Position numbers and translations under genes: made by a program. Shown in pieces: positions 34,549 to 44,243 of a stretch of 64,000 bases of DNA. The stretch is from contig CAOKDX010000001.1 in assembly GCA_948467395.1 (NCBI GenBank), positions 186,001 to 250,000 of the forward strand, read 5' to 3'. Every line of letters begins with the position of its first letter. The first letter of the stretch is position 1. The notes under the pieces were generated by a model that had not been told where the DNA came from, did no database searches, and saw only the letters and a list, made by a program, of their open reading frames with translations. The DNA comes from an uncultured Clostridia bacterium. Lineage in GTDB: Bacteria; Bacillota; Clostridia; Lachnospirales; Lachnospiraceae.

Positions 34549-35934
34549 ATGGAACGTAAAAATGCATGGAAGGATTATACGAAAAAGGAACTGAAGGAGC
34601 TGGAGAAGCTGAATAAGGACTACCGGGCATTTCTGGATGCCGGAAAGACCGAGCGGGAATGCGCCCTGCAGTCCGTGAAGATGGCGGAGAAGGCCGGATA
34701 CCGGAATCTGAAGGAGATCATCGCCTCCGGCGGCGGGCTGGAAGCAGGAGATAAGGTGTATGCGGTAAATATGAAGAAAGCTGTCGTCCTTTTTCAGATC
34801 GGAAGACAGCCTCTGGAGAAGGGCATGGCGATTTTGGGAGCCCATATTGACTCACCCCGGATGGATATCAAACAGAATCCGCTGTATGAGGACACAGAGC
34901 TGGCCTATCTGGATACCCATTATTATGGCGGCATTAAGAAATACCAGTGGGTGACGCTGCCTCTGGCGATTCATGGGGTATTTGTCAAGAAAGACGGAGA
35001 GACGGTGGAGGTATGTATCGGTGAAGATGAGAAGGATCCGGTGTTCTGCGTTACGGATCTCCTGATCCACCTGGCTCACGAGAGGATGGAGAAAAAGGCC
35101 GATAAGGTGATCGAGGGCGAGGCGCTGGATATTTTGTTTGGCAGCCAGCCTCTGAAGGGAGCGGAAAAGGATGCCGTCATGGCAAATGTGCTGCAGATCC
35201 TGAAGGACCGGTATGAGGTGGAGGAAGAGGATTTCCTCTCTGCCGAGCTGGAGGTGGTGCCGGCGGGGAGAGCCAGGGAATCGGGCATCGACACCAGCAT
35301 GATCATGGCGTACGGGCAGGACGACAGAGTCTGCGCCTACACGTCCCTGGCAGCTATGCTGGAAGTGGAGGATACCGAGTACACCACATGCTGTCTTCTG
35401 GTGGACAAGGAAGAGATCGGCAGTGTGGGAGCAACGGGAATGCAGTCAAATTTCTTTGAAAATATGGTGGCTGAGCTGCTGGAGTGCCTGGGACAGTATT
35501 CCGAACTGGCGCTGCGCCGCTGTCTTATGAATTCCCGGATGCTCTCGTCCGATGTGAGCGCTGCCTATGATCCCACCTATGCGGCCGCATATGAGAAGAA
35601 AAACGCCGCCTATTTTGGCCGCGGCATGGTATTTAACAAATTTACCGGATCCCGGGGGAAATCCGGCAGCAATGACGCGAATGCCGAATTTATGGCACAG
35701 ATCCGCGGTATTCTGGAACATGCCGGCGTAGCGTATCAGACGGCGGAGCTGGGCAAGGTGGATATCGGCGGCGGCGGTACGATCGCCTATATTATGGCGC
35801 TGTATGGCATGGACGTCATTGACTGCGGCGTGGCGGTGCTGAATATGCACGCGCCCTGGGAGATCACAAGCAAGGCGGATGTATATGAGGTGAAAAAGGG
35901 ATACGTTGTATTTCTGGAAAAAATTTTCGGCTGA
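34549..35934 (+). CDS. M18 family aminopeptidase
   Basis: 461 residues. A zinc-dependent cytoplasmic aminopeptidase of the aspartyl aminopeptidase/ApeA type. LGAHIDSPRMDIK gives a metal His and Asp; CLLVDKEEIGSVGATGMQS holds the catalytic Glu pair; SSDVSAAYDPTYAAAYE and the C-terminal DCGVAVLNMHAPWEITS provide the remaining metal ligands. Length fits the family. Start has GAGGAAAGGAAACC upstream. Confidence 0.92.
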   Translation: MERKNAWKDYTKKELKELEKLNKDYRAFLDAGKTERECALQSVKMAEKAGYRNLKEIIASGGGLEAGDKVYAVNMKKAVVLFQIGRQPLEKGMAILGAHIDSPRMDIKQNPLYEDTELAYLDTHYYGGIKKYQWVTLPLAIHGVFVKKDGETVEVCIGEDEKDPVFCVTDLLIHLAHERMEKKADKVIEGEALDILFGSQPLKGAEKDAVMANVLQILKDRYEVEEEDFLSAELEVVPAGRARESGIDTSMIMAYGQDDRVCAYTSLAAMLEVEDTEYTTCCLLVDKEEIGSVGATGMQSNFFENMVAELLECLGQYSELALRRCLMNSRMLSSDVSAAYDPTYAAAYEKKNAAYFGRGMVFNKFTGSRGKSGSNDANAEFMAQIRGILEHAGVAYQTAELGKVDIGGGGTIAYIMALYGMDVIDCGVAVLNMHAPWEITSKADVYEVKKGYVVFLEKIFG

Positions 35935-35957
35935 TAACGGAAAAAAGGAATGAGCGG

Positions 35958-37553
35958 ATGAGTGATAACATACGAAGGTTAAAGTGTGGCGGGGTATGGA
36001 TATGGGCGGTGCTGTTCTGTATGATGGCGGGAGCATTCCTCCTGCAGGCGGAGCCATCTTCTGCCGCCGGAACGGCGGGGAAGGCCAAAGACCCTCTGGA
36101 GCAGATAGAGAAGGCTATGGTATCTGCTTCTACCAAAAAGATCCAGTATCGTGCGGGAAAGGTTTCCTCGGTACAGGGGCGTTACTGGCGCGGAGCAAAG
36201 AAGCTCCCACTCTCTGCCGCCCGGCTGACGATCAGGAAGAAGGGCTGGTATACCTTCCGGGTTATGAAGACCTCTGGTAAATACAGGCTCTTTTCCCTGC
36301 GGCTGAGAAGGAAGGCATATCCCGTGCCGGTCAATACGCCGGCAATGCAGCGTGCCGGGTATTATCTGCTGATACCTAAGAGCGGTACGGCCCAGGCATT
36401 GGGTACGAAGGAAGACTCTCTTCTGGCGGGATCTGAGACTGTGCTCCAGACACGGGGCAGATCGGCGGCGGGCGTGTGGCAGCTGGAGCCTGCGGGAGGC
36501 ACTGCGTTCCGTCTGAAAAATGGCAACAGCGGCCTGTATCTTACATGCAGGAAGTCGAAGAAAAAGAGGCTGGCGACGCAAGAGAAGGGAAATTCATCCA
36601 GCAAAGGACAGTTATACCGCTGCTACTCCGCAGGCGGCGCTTATTATTACATACGAAATGTGCTGACAAAGGAATATCTGAATACAGCAGGCGGCAGCCT
36701 TGGCAGGGCTCCGCGGCACAGCGGTAAGGCGTGGAAATTCCGGCTGGCAGTCACCGGGCAGCCCCAGTCCCGGTTTGCTGTGGAGGGGGAGACATACCCG
36801 GTTTCCCTTGTCTGTGGAAAGGCTTTTTCCCTGAGAGGAACAGTTACTTCTTTCTATACGATAAAGAGCCTTGTGGTTCAGGTGGTGGACAGTCAGGGCA
36901 GGGTCTGCCTTCAGAAATCCGCTGCTCCGGCAGCGTGCCGGTATGACCTGGCAGAGGCAGATGCCGCCATTCCTTTTGGCAGTCTGGGTGCTGGCAGCTA
37001 TGTCTATCAGGTGGTGGTGCAGGATGCCACCGGGAAATCTGCCGTGGTCGTGAACCGGGCATTTGTAGTCTTCGTGCCGGGGGGCGCGGCGGCCCGGATG
37101 CTGATCTACAACAGGGATGCCGTGGCGGCTGTGGGATATCAGTCTGCCGGAAACGAGCTGGAGAAGAAAGCATGTGCCTCCTATGCCCTGGCGTACTGCC
37201 ATGCCATCCTGACAGGCTCTGCCGTGAGCCCGCATACATACTGGAGCAGCACTACAAATGTAGACTGCGTGTGGAGCCGGGGCGGTTATACTACCAGTGC
37301 GTACCACTCGGAACAGGAGGTGCTGCAGGCGGCCTATGGCCAGCTTCTGGCAAACAGGCCCTGCATTCTTCATGTGACAGGGAAGAACGGGAATCAGCAC
37401 TGGGTGACGCTGACCGGTTATCAGAATGTCACGGCCGGAGTTCTGACTGCAGCAAATTTCATTGCCGTCGATCCCTGGAGCGGGGCGACGATAACCGTCT
37501 CGGACAGCTATCAGGTGAGAAATACATACCGGCTGGCATACAGGAGTCCCTGA
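35958..37553 (+). CDS. Secreted protein: lectin-like region plus C39-like cysteine peptidase domain
   Basis: 531 residues. One N-terminal hydrophobic segment (about 12-31) with an ASxAxG-type cleavage site predicts export. Residues about 120-250 have the spacing of a ricin-type beta-trefoil lectin (GVWQLEPAGGTAFRLKNGNSGLYL, YYYIRNVLTKEYLNTAGG). A beta domain follows (about 265-375). The C-terminus resembles a C39-like papain-fold peptidase: ACASYALAYC with a candidate Cys near 405, QHWVTLTGY with His near 480 and AVDPWSG with Asp near 503. The active protein may thus bind glycan and cleave a peptide outside the cell. Substrate unknown. Own terminator; recA follows. Confidence 0.7.
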   Translation: MSDNIRRLKCGGVWIWAVLFCMMAGAFLLQAEPSSAAGTAGKAKDPLEQIEKAMVSASTKKIQYRAGKVSSVQGRYWRGAKKLPLSAARLTIRKKGWYTFRVMKTSGKYRLFSLRLRRKAYPVPVNTPAMQRAGYYLLIPKSGTAQALGTKEDSLLAGSETVLQTRGRSAAGVWQLEPAGGTAFRLKNGNSGLYLTCRKSKKKRLATQEKGNSSSKGQLYRCYSAGGAYYYIRNVLTKEYLNTAGGSLGRAPRHSGKAWKFRLAVTGQPQSRFAVEGETYPVSLVCGKAFSLRGTVTSFYTIKSLVVQVVDSQGRVCLQKSAAPAACRYDLAEADAAIPFGSLGAGSYVYQVVVQDATGKSAVVVNRAFVVFVPGGAAARMLIYNRDAVAAVGYQSAGNELEKKACASYALAYCHAILTGSAVSPHTYWSSTTNVDCVWSRGGYTTSAYHSEQEVLQAAYGQLLANRPCILHVTGKNGNQHWVTLTGYQNVTAGVLTAANFIAVDPWSGATITVSDSYQVRNTYRLAYRSP

Positions 37554-37573
37554 TGCCGACAGCGTGATTCGCT

Positions 37574-37613
37574 GAAAAATCCGTCTGAACTACAATGGAC
37601 AGACGGATTTTTC
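37574..37613 (+). terminator. Terminator upstream of recA
   Basis: GAAAAATCCGTCTG (37574-37587) and its exact complement (37600-37613) form a 14-bp stem ending in TTTTTC; it would also work on the other strand. Confidence 0.85.
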
Positions 37614-37641
37614 TTATATATAATTGAGTCAGAAAAAGTTG

Positions 37642-37670
37642 TTGACAACCGAAACGATATAGTATACTAT
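37642..37670 (+). promoter_or_regulatory. recA promoter
   Basis: TTGACA (37642-37647), 17-base spacer, TACTAT (37665-37670). Confidence 0.7.
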
Positions 37671-37681
37671 AGATACATACA

Positions 37682-37693
37682 GAACATTAGTTC
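37682..37693 (+). promoter_or_regulatory. SOS box (LexA operator) of recA
   Basis: GAACATTAGTTC, a perfect GAAC-N4-GTTC as in the Gram-positive LexA consensus CGAAC-N4-GTTCG (the 3' G is also present). It lies just after the expected transcription start. Confidence 0.8.
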
Positions 37694-37711
37694 GAACAGG
37701 AGGATATAGAG

Positions 37712-38818
37712 ATGGAAAAGGATCAAAATAAATTAAAGGCGCTGGAGTCTGCCATTGCACAGATTGAGAAGGCATATGGGCAGGGGTCGATCATGAAGCT
37801 GGGGGATACGACGCGTATGCAGGTAGAGGCAGTTCCCACAGGTTCCCTGAGCCTTGATATAGCACTTGGAGTGGGAGGGATTCCCAAGGGACGTATTGTG
37901 GAGATCTATGGACCGGAGTCCAGCGGCAAGACTACGGTGGCGCTGCATATGGTGGCAGAGGTACAGAAGAAGGGCGGCATTGCAGGCTTTATCGATGCCG
38001 AGCACGCTCTGGATCCGGTCTATGCCAGGAATATTGGTGTGGATATCGATGAATTGTACATCTCCCAGCCGGACAGCGGCGAGCAGGCCATGGAGATCAC
38101 GGAGACCATGGTTCGTTCCGGAGCGGTGGACATCGTTATTGTGGATTCCGTGGCAGCACTGGTGCCGAAGGCAGAGATTGACGGAGATATGGGGGATTCC
38201 CATGTGGGCCTGCAGGCGCGTCTGATGAGTCAGGCCCTGAGAAAACTGACTTCGGTGATCAATAAGTCCAATTGTACCGTGATCTTCATTAACCAGCTGC
38301 GGGAGAAGATCGGGGTCATGTTTGGAAATCCGGAGACTACCACTGGCGGCCGCGCCCTGAAGTTCTATGCCTCGGTCCGTCTGGATGTAAGAAAGGTGGA
38401 GACATTGTCACAGGCCGGGGAGAAGGTGGGAAACCACGTCCGGGTCAAGGTTGTGAAAAATAAAGTGGCACCGCCGTTTCAGGAGGCAGAGTTTGATATT
38501 ATGTTCGGCAGGGGGATTTCCCGTGAGGGGGACGTGCTGGACCTGGCTGCCAAGAACGATATTATCATGAAGAGCGGGGCATGGTATTCCTACAATGGAG
38601 AGAGAATCGGACAGGGACGTGAGAATGCCAAGAAATATCTGTCCGAGCATCCTGCCATCTTTGATGAAGTGGATCTTGCCGTCCGGGCCAAGCTGATGGC
38701 GGCAGACGAAGAGGAGACGGAAGGGGAAGGGAAAGAGGCAGCCGGGAAGAAATCTGCGCCGGCGTCAGATAGTAAGGAAAAAAAGACGACGGCGAAGAAA
38801 GCAGCCAAGGGCGAATAG
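37712..38818 (+). CDS. recA: Recombinase A
   Basis: 368 residues. DNA strand-exchange ATPase and LexA co-protease. GPESSGKTT is Walker [12 protein letters not shown] Walker B, and the L2 loop region reads [30 protein letters not shown]. The tail after about residue 335 is highly charged (Glu then Lys-rich), as is common. The start follows AGGAGGATATAGAG. Followed by recX at one base. Confidence 0.98.
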   Translation: MEKDQNKLKALESAIAQIEKAYGQGSIMKLGDTTRMQVEAVPTGSLSLDIALGVGGIPKGRIVEIYGPESSGKTTVALHMVAEVQKKGGIAGFIDAEHALDPVYARNIGVDIDELYISQPDSGEQAMEITETMVRSGAVDIVIVDSVAALVPKAEIDGDMGDSHVGLQARLMSQALRKLTSVINKSNCTVIFINQLREKIGVMFGNPETTTGGRALKFYASVRLDVRKVETLSQAGEKVGNHVRVKVVKNKVAPPFQEAEFDIMFGRGISREGDVLDLAAKNDIIMKSGAWYSYNGERIGQGRENAKKYLSEHPAIFDEVDLAVRAKLMAADEEETEGEGKEAAGKKSAPASDSKEKKTTAKKAAKGE

Positions 38819-38819
38819 A

Positions 38820-39368
38820 ATGAGTGACGAAAGACAGATACTGGCATGGCGGAATCCGGATGAGGATTCCGCTGGTTTTATAGAGGGACATAAGGATGAG
38901 GAGTGCAGAAAGGCGGCAGCCAGGGCTATGAACCTTCTTCTGCAGCAGGACAGGACGAAGAAAAATCTTATGGACCGGCTGTACCGGGGGGGATTTTCAG
39001 AGAGGGCATCGGAGTACGCCCTTCAATATGTCATGCAATTCGGATATTTGGATGATCTGCGCTATGCACAGAATTATATATCCTGCCACAAGGGGGACCG
39101 CAGCCGGAAGGAACTGCGCTATAAGCTGCTGGACCGGGGAGTGCCGCCAGAGACAATTGCGGAGGCATTTCTGGAATATGATGAGGATGAGGAACACGAG
39201 GCGCTGAGAAAAATGCTTCGGAAACGTCTCAAGGGAGACTCACTTTCCGACATGGATTACCCGGCACGGGAGAAGATTACGGCGTATCTGGTCCGCAAGG
39301 GGTATCCCCTGTCGAAGGTGCGGGCCGTTATGAGGGAATGGGCAGAGGAGGAAACGCGGCCGTACTAA
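38820..39368 (+). CDS. recX: Regulatory protein RecX
   Basis: 182 residues. RecX binds RecA filaments and limits their activity. The three-helix repeats are visible: AMNLLLQQDRTKKNLMDRLYRGGF, YLDDLRYAQNYISCHKGDRSRKELRYKLLDRGVP, and YLVRKGYPLSKVRAVMREW. Start one base after the recA stop, so it shares the SOS-controlled transcript. Confidence 0.92.
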   Translation: MSDERQILAWRNPDEDSAGFIEGHKDEECRKAAARAMNLLLQQDRTKKNLMDRLYRGGFSERASEYALQYVMQFGYLDDLRYAQNYISCHKGDRSRKELRYKLLDRGVPPETIAEAFLEYDEDEEHEALRKMLRKRLKGDSLSDMDYPAREKITAYLVRKGYPLSKVRAVMREWAEEETRPY

Positions 39369-39389
39369 CAGCATACTGTAAAAAAAAAG

Positions 39390-39418
39390 TTGCCTTTTCC
39401 CATGCTCTTGTGTATAAT
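39390..39418 (+). promoter_or_regulatory. Promoter of glmM
   Basis: TTGCCT (39390-39395), 17-base spacer, TATAAT (39413-39418). Confidence 0.7.
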
Positions 39419-39495
39419 GTAGTACATATGGAGTTTTGGGCGCATCTGCCCATGGGAGATTGTTTGCCGGTTTCTCCGGCGGAATGGAGAATATT

Positions 39496-40842
39496 ATGAA
39501 ATACTTTGGGACGGATGGATTCCGCGGGGAGGCCAATGTAACGCTGACTGTGGAACATGCTTACAAAGTGGGACGTTTTCTGGGATGGTATTTTCAGAAA
39601 GAGGATCATAATGTCAGGATCGTCATCGGGAAGGATACAAGACTTTCCGGTTATATGTTTGAGACGGCGCTTGCATCGGGGCTGACAGCCAGCGGGGCGG
39701 ATGTCTATGAACTGCATGTGACCACGACCCCCAGCGTGTCATATCTTATCAGGGAAGAGAAGTTTGACTGCGGGATCATGATCAGTGCCAGCCACAATCC
39801 CTATTTTGATAATGGGATCAAGGTGATCAACGGCGAGGGGCACAAGCTGGAACCGGAAGTAGAAGAACAGATTGAGAGATACATTGATGGAGAGACAGAG
39901 GATCTTCCGCTGGCCAGGAGGGAGAAAATTGGCCGCTGTATTGATTATGTCAGGGGAAGGGAGAAATATACTGCCTATCTTAAGGGGCTTGTGAAGCAGC
40001 GGTTTGATGGAAAGACCATTGCGCTGGATCTGGCGAATGGATCCGCCTCCGCCCTGGCAAAAGATATATTTGAGGATCTGGGAGCACAGGTCATCGTCCG
40101 GTTTGACCAGCCCAATGGAACAAATATTAACAGGGAATGCGGCTCTACCCACATTGAGACACTGCAGGGGCTGGTATATGATACGGGAGCAGATGTGGGA
40201 TTTGCCTTCGACGGAGACGCCGACCGTTGTCTTGCCGTAGATGAAGACGGCAAGGTGGTGGATGGCGACCATATATTGTATCTGTGCGGCAGATATCTGA
40301 AGGAAAAGGGAAAACTCCATAAGGACACGGTTGTCACTACGGTCATGTCCAATATGGGTTTATATAAAGCCTTTGACAAGCTGGGAATCCGCTATGAACA
40401 GACGGGAGTCGGGGATAAATATGTCTGTGAAAATATGATGCAGAATGGTTATTCCATCGGCGGGGAGCAGTCAGGGCACATTATTTTTAAAGAGCATGCA
40501 GTGACCGGGGACGGTATCCTCACCGCTCTGATGATTATGGAAGCCTATTTGAGCTACGGGAAACCTTTGTCCATGCTGACAAAGGATCTCGTCATCTATC
40601 CCCAGCTTCTGGTGAATGTAAAGGTAAAGGATAAGCTGGCGGCAAGAGAGGACGAGGATGTGAAGAGAGCGGAGAAAGAGGTTATGGAAGCTCTTGGCGA
40701 CGCCGGGCGCCTGCTTTTGAGGGAAAGCGGCACGGAGCCGTTGATCCGTGTGATGGTAGAGGCAGAAAGCGATGAGTTATGTAGAAAAAATGTGGATCGT
40801 ATCGTTCAGGTGCTGAAGGATAAAGGACACGCTGCAGAATAA
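39496..40842 (+). CDS. glmM: Phosphoglucosamine mutase
   Basis: 448 residues. Interconverts glucosamine 6- and 1-phosphate for UDP-GlcNAc and peptidoglycan synthesis. KYFGTDGFRGEAN opens the protein, ISASHNPYFDNGIK carries the phosphoserine (Ser99), DGDADRC the metal loop, GGEQSGHI the sugar-specificity loop and RESGTEPLIRVMVE the phosphate-binding loop. I start at ATG 39496 with GGAG upstream; the frame extends 20 codons further without a ribosome site. Confidence 0.95.
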   Translation: MKYFGTDGFRGEANVTLTVEHAYKVGRFLGWYFQKEDHNVRIVIGKDTRLSGYMFETALASGLTASGADVYELHVTTTPSVSYLIREEKFDCGIMISASHNPYFDNGIKVINGEGHKLEPEVEEQIERYIDGETEDLPLARREKIGRCIDYVRGREKYTAYLKGLVKQRFDGKTIALDLANGSASALAKDIFEDLGAQVIVRFDQPNGTNINRECGSTHIETLQGLVYDTGADVGFAFDGDADRCLAVDEDGKVVDGDHILYLCGRYLKEKGKLHKDTVVTTVMSNMGLYKAFDKLGIRYEQTGVGDKYVCENMMQNGYSIGGEQSGHIIFKEHAVTGDGILTALMIMEAYLSYGKPLSMLTKDLVIYPQLLVNVKVKDKLAAREDEDVKRAEKEVMEALGDAGRLLLRESGTEPLIRVMVEAESDELCRKNVDRIVQVLKDKGHAAE

Positions 40843-40852
40843 GGAGGATAAC

Positions 40853-42166
40853 ATGAGTTACACAGTAGAAAATTTAGAGAAGAGTATGGCAAAGATCACG
40901 ATCACTGTAAGTGCAGAGGATTTTGAGGCAGCGATGGTGAAGTCTTACAATAAGAATAAGAAGAGCATCAGTATTCAGGGGTTCCGCCGCGGAAAGGCTC
41001 CGCGCAGGATGATTGAGAAAATGTACGGTCCGGAGATCTTCTATGAGGACGCTGCGAATTTTGCCATTCCGGATGCCTATGAAGAGGTATCCAGGGAATG
41101 TGATCTGGAAATTGTCTCCAGACCAGAGATTGATGTGGTTGAGATTGGCAACGGAAAAGATTTTGTTTTCACAGCTACTGTGGCAGTGAGACCGGAGGTT
41201 ACTCTTGGTGAATACAAAGGACTTGAAGTGGAGAAAAAGGAAGTAAAGATCATGGCGGCAGACGTCAACGCGGAGCTGGAGCGCATCCGTGAGCAGAACA
41301 GCCGTATGGTGACCGTAGAGGACAGGGGAATAGAGAAGGATGATACCGCCGTGATCGACTTTGAAGGATTTGTAGATGGCGAAGCGTTCCAGGGAGGAAA
41401 GGGGGACGATTACTCACTTGTTATCGGCAGCCATTCCTTTATCGATAATTTTGAAGATCAGCTGATTGGGAAAAAGGCTGGTGATGAGACGGAAGTCAAT
41501 GTGACATTCCCGGAAGATTATCACCAGGAATCCCTGCAGGGCAAACCGGCTCTGTTCAAGGTTACGGTTAAGTCTGTCCGGAGAAAAGAGCTTCCGGAGC
41601 TGGATGATGAATTTGCCAGTGAAGTATCCGAATTTGAGACACTGAAGGAATATAAGGCCAGCATTAAGAAAACTCTTACAGAGAGAAAGAAAGAAGAAGT
41701 TAAGAGACAGAAAGAGACTGCTGTTGTGGAGAAGGCGGTGGAAAATGCATCCATCGACATTCCGGAGCCGATGATTGACGAGCATGTGCGCCAGATGGTT
41801 CAGGAATTTGCCGGACGGATCCAGCAGCAGGGACTGAATATGGAACAGTATATGCAGATGACCGGCATGACGCCAGATGCCCTGATGGCACAGATGAGAC
41901 CGGAGGCAGAGAAACGCATTAAGACAAGACTCACCCTGGAGGAGATTGTAAAGGCAGAGAATATCGAGGCGACAGAAAAGGATATTGAGGACGAGATCCA
42001 GAATATCGCATCCATGTATGGGATGGAGGTTGACAAGCTCAAAGAGGCAATGGGCGATGATGAGAGAGAGCAGGTAGCAGAGGATATGGCTGTCCAGAAG
42101 GCAGTTGAGTTCATTGCAGAGAATGCGTCTGAGGTGGAAACGAAAGAGGAAAAAGCAGAAGAATAG
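40853..42166 (+). CDS. tig: Trigger factor
   Basis: 437 residues. Ribosome-bound chaperone and prolyl isomerase. The N-terminal ribosome-binding domain has [17 protein letters not shown], the FKBP-type domain includes [16 protein letters not shown] and [17 protein letters not shown], and the C-terminal helical arms run from about residue 260. AAGGAGGATAAC precedes the ATG, 10 bases after glmM. Confidence 0.97.
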   Translation: MSYTVENLEKSMAKITITVSAEDFEAAMVKSYNKNKKSISIQGFRRGKAPRRMIEKMYGPEIFYEDAANFAIPDAYEEVSRECDLEIVSRPEIDVVEIGNGKDFVFTATVAVRPEVTLGEYKGLEVEKKEVKIMAADVNAELERIREQNSRMVTVEDRGIEKDDTAVIDFEGFVDGEAFQGGKGDDYSLVIGSHSFIDNFEDQLIGKKAGDETEVNVTFPEDYHQESLQGKPALFKVTVKSVRRKELPELDDEFASEVSEFETLKEYKASIKKTLTERKKEEVKRQKETAVVEKAVENASIDIPEPMIDEHVRQMVQEFAGRIQQQGLNMEQYMQMTGMTPDALMAQMRPEAEKRIKTRLTLEEIVKAENIEATEKDIEDEIQNIASMYGMEVDKLKEAMGDDEREQVAEDMAVQKAVEFIAENASEVETKEEKAEE

Positions 42167-42198
42167 GAAAGACATTTAATAGATGTGGAGGCGTGACG

Positions 42199-42813
42199 AT
42201 GGCATTAGTACCTTACGTCATTGAGCAGACCAGCCGCGGCGGTGAGCGCTCATATGACATTTATTCAAGATTATTAAAGGAACGTATCATTTTTCTCTCG
42301 GATGAGGTGAATGATCAGACGGCAAGTCTTGTAGTAGCACAGCTTTTGTTCCTGGAATCCGAGGATCCCAAAAAGGACATCCAGCTCTATATCAACAGTC
42401 CGGGCGGATCGGTGACGGCGGGCATGGCGATTTACGACACGATGAATTATGTAAAATGTGATGTATCCACCATATGCATTGGTCTGGCGGCGAGCATGGG
42501 AGCTTTTCTCCTCTCCAGCGGCGCGAAGGGCAAGCGTTTCGCTCTTCCCAATGCCGAGGTGATGATCCACCAGCCATCCGGCGGAGCCAAAGGACAGGCT
42601 ACGGAGATTCAGATTGTGGCGGAGAATATTTTAAAAACAAAGAAAAAGCTGAATGAGATTCTGGCGGCGAATACGGGGCAGTCAGTGGAGAAGATTGCGC
42701 AGGATACAGAGCGGGATAACTTTATGAGTGCCGATGAGGCGAAGGAATACGGCCTTGTGGATGCCATTGTGCTGAACCGTAAGGATACAAGTGAAGAGAA
42801 GGCAGAGAATTAA
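42199..42813 (+). CDS. clpP: ATP-dependent Clp protease proteolytic subunit
   Basis: 204 residues. Serine peptidase that forms the degradation barrel with Clp[15 protein letters not shown] carries the active Ser, MIHQPSGG the His, and a downstream Asp completes the triad ([16 protein letters not shown] follows). The ATG at 42199 is seven bases after GGAGG; the in-frame GTG at 42193 is only one base from it. No CtsR box is seen upstream; it appears to be read through from tig. Confidence 0.97.
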   Translation: MALVPYVIEQTSRGGERSYDIYSRLLKERIIFLSDEVNDQTASLVVAQLLFLESEDPKKDIQLYINSPGGSVTAGMAIYDTMNYVKCDVSTICIGLAASMGAFLLSSGAKGKRFALPNAEVMIHQPSGGAKGQATEIQIVAENILKTKKKLNEILAANTGQSVEKIAQDTERDNFMSADEAKEYGLVDAIVLNRKDTSEEKAEN

Positions 42814-42836
42814 GCAGGCTGTCTTGTGATAGGGAG

Positions 42837-42866
42837 AATGGTGCCGGAATGTACTGGTACCATTTT
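42837..42866 (+). terminator. Terminator-like hairpin between clpP and clpX
   Basis: AATGGTGCC (42837-42845) pairs with GGTACCATT (42856-42864) with one G-U pair, followed by only TTTTG in total. It may attenuate transcription into clpX rather than end it. Confidence 0.45.
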
Positions 42867-42909
42867 GCCATATGTCTGGATAAGATGAATTTTATGACTG
42901 GAGGCTGAC

Positions 42910-44217
42910 ATGGCAGGAAAGAATAGTGACAATATGTCGCGGCTGCGCTGCTCGTTCTGCGGCAGGACGGAGCAGCAGGTCCGCAAACTCATCGCAGGCC
43001 CAAGCGGTGTTTATATTTGTGATGAATGTGTTGATCTTTGTGATGAGATTCTGGAAGAAGAATATCAGGAGAATTATGAAGAGAAGGACGAGGAGGAAAT
43101 CAATCTTCTCAAGCCTCGCGAGATCAAACAGTTTCTGGATGAATATGTAGTGGGGCAGGAGGATGCGAAACGGGCGCTTTCTGTAGCGGTATATAACCAT
43201 TATAAGAGGATCAAGGCAGGCAGGGACATGAATGTGGAGCTGCAGAAGAGCAATATCCTGATGGTAGGTCCTACGGGATCGGGTAAGACCTATCTGGCAC
43301 AGACGCTGGCGAAGATCCTGAATGTGCCCTTCGCCATCGCGGATGCCACGACCCTGACAGAGGCCGGGTATGTGGGCGAGGATGTGGAAAACATCCTGTT
43401 GAAGATCATACAGGCGGCGGATTACGATATTGCCCGTGCGGAGCATGGCATTATTTACCTGGATGAGATTGATAAGATTACGAAGAAGGCAGAAAATGTC
43501 TCCATCACCCGGGATGTTTCCGGTGAGGGGGTGCAGCAGGCACTGCTGAAGATCCTGGAGGGGACGGAGGCGAGTGTTCCTCCCCAGGGCGGCAGAAAAC
43601 ATCCACAGCAGGAGTTCTTCCATATCGATACCACCAATATATTGTTTATATGCGGCGGTGCCTTTGATGGTCTGGATAAGATTATCAGCTCCCGCATTGA
43701 CAAGAAATCCATTGGGTTCGGTGCGGATATTTCCGATCCCACACAGCAGAATGTGGGAGAGCTGTTTAAACAGGCACTGCCCCAGGACTTTGTGAAATTC
43801 GGGCTGATACCAGAATTTATCGGCAGGGTTCCCATGACGGTATCGCTGGATCTACTGGATGAAGAGGCCTTAAAGGAGATATTGGTGCGTCCGAAAAATG
43901 CCATTACCAAGCAGTACCAGAAGCTGCTGGAGCTGGATGGAGTAAAGCTGTCTTTTGAAGATGAGGCTCTGGGCGCGGTGGCGCGTCTTTCCACAGAGAG
44001 AAAGACGGGGGCCAGGGGGCTGAGGGCGATTCTGGAGAGCAGCATGCTGGATTATATGTTCGATCTGCCCTCCCGGGATGATGTGACGGAATGTGTCATA
44101 ACAAAGGGAGTGATCGAAGGGGATGGTGCCCCCCGCCTTTCCGGACCGGGAGGCAGTGTTCTTCTGGAGGATCCGGAACTGGACAGGACCGGGCAGGCCT
44201 CAGAAGAGAGTGCATAA
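42910..44217 (+). CDS. clpX: ATP-dependent Clp protease ATP-binding subunit ClpX
   Basis: 435 residues. AAA+ unfoldase feeding ClpP. The N-terminal zinc-binding domain has four Cys ([11 protein letters not shown], then [10 protein letters not shown]). [12 protein letters not shown] is Walker [11 protein letters not shown] Walker [12 protein letters not shown] a pore loop, and [23 protein letters not shown] includes sensor 1. The IGF loop that contacts ClpP reads KSIGFGAD. Start follows GGAGGCTGAC. Confidence 0.97.
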   Translation: MAGKNSDNMSRLRCSFCGRTEQQVRKLIAGPSGVYICDECVDLCDEILEEEYQENYEEKDEEEINLLKPREIKQFLDEYVVGQEDAKRALSVAVYNHYKRIKAGRDMNVELQKSNILMVGPTGSGKTYLAQTLAKILNVPFAIADATTLTEAGYVGEDVENILLKIIQAADYDIARAEHGIIYLDEIDKITKKAENVSITRDVSGEGVQQALLKILEGTEASVPPQGGRKHPQQEFFHIDTTNILFICGGAFDGLDKIISSRIDKKSIGFGADISDPTQQNVGELFKQALPQDFVKFGLIPEFIGRVPMTVSLDLLDEEALKEILVRPKNAITKQYQKLLELDGVKLSFEDEALGAVARLSTERKTGARGLRAILESSMLDYMFDLPSRDDVTECVITKGVIEGDGAPRLSGPGGSVLLEDPELDRTGQASEESA

Positions 44218-44243
44218 GCAGTGAGACAAATATGGAGGATGAC

